Source: Paraescarpia echinospica (Eukaryota; Annelida; Polychaeta; Sabellida; Siboglinidae). From it: DNA of 64,000 nt. Where the stretch lies: positions 25,907,462-25,971,461 of the forward strand of contig CM034543.1 of the NCBI GenBank assembly GCA_020002185.1. The letters are read 5' to 3'. How positions within the stretch are numbered: the stretch's first letter is position 1; each line of letters starts with the position of its first letter. Positions 60,780 through 64,000 of the stretch are shown here, piece by piece. The notes beneath the pieces were generated by a model that saw nothing but the letters and a program-made list of their open reading frames with translations, searched no databases and was not told the DNA's origin. Position numbers and translations under genes: made by a program.

Positions 60780-62960
60780 CATTCACACGTCCACCCGCAA
60801 TAATTGAGAAGATTTACAACATTCTTCCACCTCAATCACCCGTTACGTCTTTCAAATGCCGGCCGCCGAGCGTGCTGTGTTTAGCAATAGGTTGGTAGGC
60901 GCGCGTGCCTGCAATGTACAAATTAGCGGGAGCAAGATATTTCTGTCGCGACACACGCGATGATTGATGTCCCTGCGCAGTTTTTTCCCTCTCGTTACAC
61001 TCTTGTATAATGACGGGGTTGACGGCTGGCCCTGAGAGAGATGAATCAGTAAGCGTGCCTGCCTGAACTACTGAACACTGGCGAGGTGTCGTGCTCCAGT
61101 GACGGTCTCCACCCTAGACTGCACTCACCAGACCCCGACCGTAGGCCACCGTCGCGCTCATGGAATTATTCTGCTAGGATGAATTCGAAAAGCTTCGGCT
61201 GCCCTATATGAAAAACAAAATCGGTAGGAAAACCACCCATACACGATGCCTCTTTTTGTTTGGTTAATGCGGCGTGGAAAACGAAGGTTATAATCATTCA
61301 GCACTCGTATCCTAGGGCACTTCCTGCAGTTGAGCTTATTATGTGTCCGTTTTGTGATTGGCACACTCCAATGTCAGTTACGTTTTTGTTGTAACCTAAT
61401 ACGAATTCATGCAGAGATACTCTGGCAAAATCGTCTCTTGTATCACAGTTACACAATACAAGAGATGGTTGCTTTGAGACAGGCCAACAAAATGCAGTTG
61501 TATGAAGTGCATCCTGGCTGTAGACATGTAGCTAAGTCTCTGTCTGCTACCCACTGTCTATTACTTACGGTTAAGTTAACCAGTGGAAATTAGACCCGCC
61601 ATAACCACTCAGCATCATCTTTCACAAATCACCGAATATTTTTTATGACACCTTTTAATAGTTCAACAGTCTGGACTCATTAATTGTCTGGTTGTTCGAT
61701 TAATTTAATAGGAAATCGCTCTGATTAAAAATTAATCAGCTCATTCATAACATGAATCAACAGGATGAATCATGCCCCACTAATTTGGCATTGATTAAAA
61801 AAAATTCCATCGACCACCCACATTTAAAACTGTGAATGGGATAAACATGTAAACCTTTTGTTCGTACGAAATTGTAGCCCCATAATTATGCAAAAACAGG
61901 TGAAATATTACACAGGAAAATCACCCTTAGTTTCTTCATCTTCATTATTATATAGCAACACGATAATTATACGGCGATAACTAATAGCACCCTTAGCTAG
62001 TAGGCATATGCCTGGCTTCATCCTCGCGTGTGACAGGGGGCGTTACTGATTGCCTGGCTTTAACTAAACAAGACTACCCGGCTGCCCAAGATCTAATATC
62101 AGCCCATTTAAAGCCCAGATATAACAGGTGAAAACCGACCACACGCGCATGTTTTGTATGACGGCAGATAAAAAGCAATCACGACCATCAACAGGTAAAT
62201 TGATACCACAGTGTGCCAAGTCATCTTCAATGATATATCGATAGGTCACTGCTGCTTTTCAGAGTACTGTGCACTGAGTGGCTGCAACCGGCTTTGTGTC
62301 TTCTTCATTGTAAACTGCAGTGACATTTCAGTTGGCAATCATCAAAAGATGTACTTTAGGCAGTGAAATTCTAAACACAAATCTTATTTAAAATCTATAT
62401 TAATCAATGGGGATGTAATGACACACTAAGTCAGATACAATACATGTCGCGATGTACGTGTGTCATATGACGTATCGCCTTACATAACGATATATCGTTT
62501 TTTGAGAAGCAGTTTTTATTTGCAACGCATTATGCAGAGCTCTATAAAATAAGCTATATTGAGAACACATTGTGATTTGTAATAACTAGAACCTGAAATG
62601 TGGTAGCTAGCTTATTTCTTGAGTCATTAACCCAGAACGTTTCAAAAAATATAATCACCATAAGTAAAATGTCCCTTATGGTTTGGGAAATTTCGTGAAA
62701 TGTGTTTGCGAAACTGTGTGTATCGTATCGTGAGAGAAGTATCCCGATACATCAATACATCGATGACTCGTTACAACCCACTAACCATCAATACAATAAG
62801 ATAAAATTGAACAATAATGTACGGAGAGAATGAATTATACTAATTTTCGCACATAGTATGTTTAAATGTCCTTATCTACGGACAATTAAGTAAATATTTT
62901 CAGTTAAAATGACACATGTATGCCATCAGATATAAAGCCCAGTGATCGGCTATGTAAGTC
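60780..62960. other. Unassigned DNA
   Basis: The first 400 bp are more GC-rich, the remainder AT-rich. No domain-bearing frame and no recognised repeat. Confidence 0.5.
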
Positions 62961-62971
62961 AAAATCCCTTT

Positions 62972-63221
62972 TGGTGGTGGTGGTGGTGGTGGTGGTGGTG
63001 GTGGAGGTGGAGGTGGAGGTGGAGGTGGTGGTGGTGGTGGTGGTGGTGATGGAGGTGGAGGTGGTGGTGGTGGTGGTGGTGGAGGTGATGATGGTGGTGG
63101 TGGTGATGGTGGTGGTGGTGATGGAGGTGATGATGGTGGTGGTGATGGAGGTGGTGGTGGTGGTGGTGGTGGTGGTGGAGGTGATGATGGTGGTGGTGGT
63201 GGTGGTGGTGGTGGTGATGTC
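62972..63221. repeat. (GGT)n trinucleotide with GGA and GAT variants
   Basis: About 80 triplets of GGT, GGA and GAT. Poly-Val or poly-Pro frames are artefacts. Confidence 0.98.
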
Positions 63222-63280
63222 ATTTAAAAACCTAATTTAAATTAATCTGACGTTTTAACGAACTACTGCCACAATTTATC

Positions 63281-63778
<498 letters not shown>

Positions 63779-64000
63779 GTATAGAGCATGTGTTACATTA
63801 CACGAACAACGACTTAATATTTATTAATTGACCAGGAAATATTTTATAATGACACCCTCCCACATCAAAAGTACTAAATATTTACAAGATTCTCTTTAGC
63901 TGAATGACACAGCCTCTCAAGCATGTTTCACATTTAAAAACAATCATACTTGATTCCTTTTGAGAAAAACACCATCTACATGAATCTACATGCAACAGCA

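Overview
The window is animal nuclear DNA, most likely from a lophotrochozoan and plausibly a mollusc. The only recognisable host gene is a multi-exon protocadherin on the minus strand, with large introns. The rest is dominated by CR1-clade non-LTR retrotransposons, tRNA-derived SINEs, long inverted repeats and very long di-, tri- and tetranucleotide tracts. Two runs of exactly 1000 N (31500-32499 and 50020-51019) mark scaffold gaps. No prokaryotic signature, CRISPR array or operon is present. The phylum call rests on repeat and gene style only and is an inference.

Layout. 1-3138: 3' part of a CR1 element (copy A, minus strand). 3139-8560: mostly unassigned AT-rich DNA with a long inverted repeat (about 4775-6350) enclosing an AC microsatellite. 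8577-8685: relic of a second kind of reverse transcriptase. 8740-29735: about 21 kb of a complex repeat array built from one family of modules in ten or more copies. Most copies lie head-to-tail on the plus strand; inverted copies sit at 8740-10013 and 29060-29735. The array contains a 2.1 kb near-palindrome, a recent 1.99 kb tandem duplication, a 39-bp minisatellite and four perfect or near-perfect AT-centred hairpins. Later insertions interrupt it: a nearly complete CR1 (copy B, 17775-22758), a TTAA-flanked element holding two inverted tRNA-like units (24119-25810), and a SINE-like piece (16976-17200). 30150-30670: a third reverse-transcriptase relic. 31379-33470: a polypyrimidine tract with gap 1. 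33777-34670: inverted motif clusters and hairpins.

35688-50018 is the protocadherin locus. One large exon (47670-50018) encodes six cadherin repeats, one transmembrane helix and the start of the cytoplasmic tail. It joins through a 9.5 kb intron to three small cytoplasmic exons (37897-38136, 37154-37193, 35919-36541). I built this from consensus splice sites, matching phases and the character of the encoded tail. The N-terminus (signal peptide and first cadherin repeat) is missing: it should lie in or beyond gap 2, whose far side is only an AGGC tetranucleotide tract. The intron carries TGCC, GCCC and GT expansions, a SINE relic and a 140-bp-arm hairpin.

51500-64000 holds no gene I can support. 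It contains a tRNA-derived SINE (54472-54796), minisatellites of 8, 66 and 18 bp, and long GGT and CA microsatellites.

Both CR1 copies are broken by frameshifts, nonsense codons and active-site changes. The nesting gives a chronology: the module array is oldest, and CR1-B, the TTAA element and the SINE came later. Intact copies of the same modules elsewhere in the window serve as empty-site controls.
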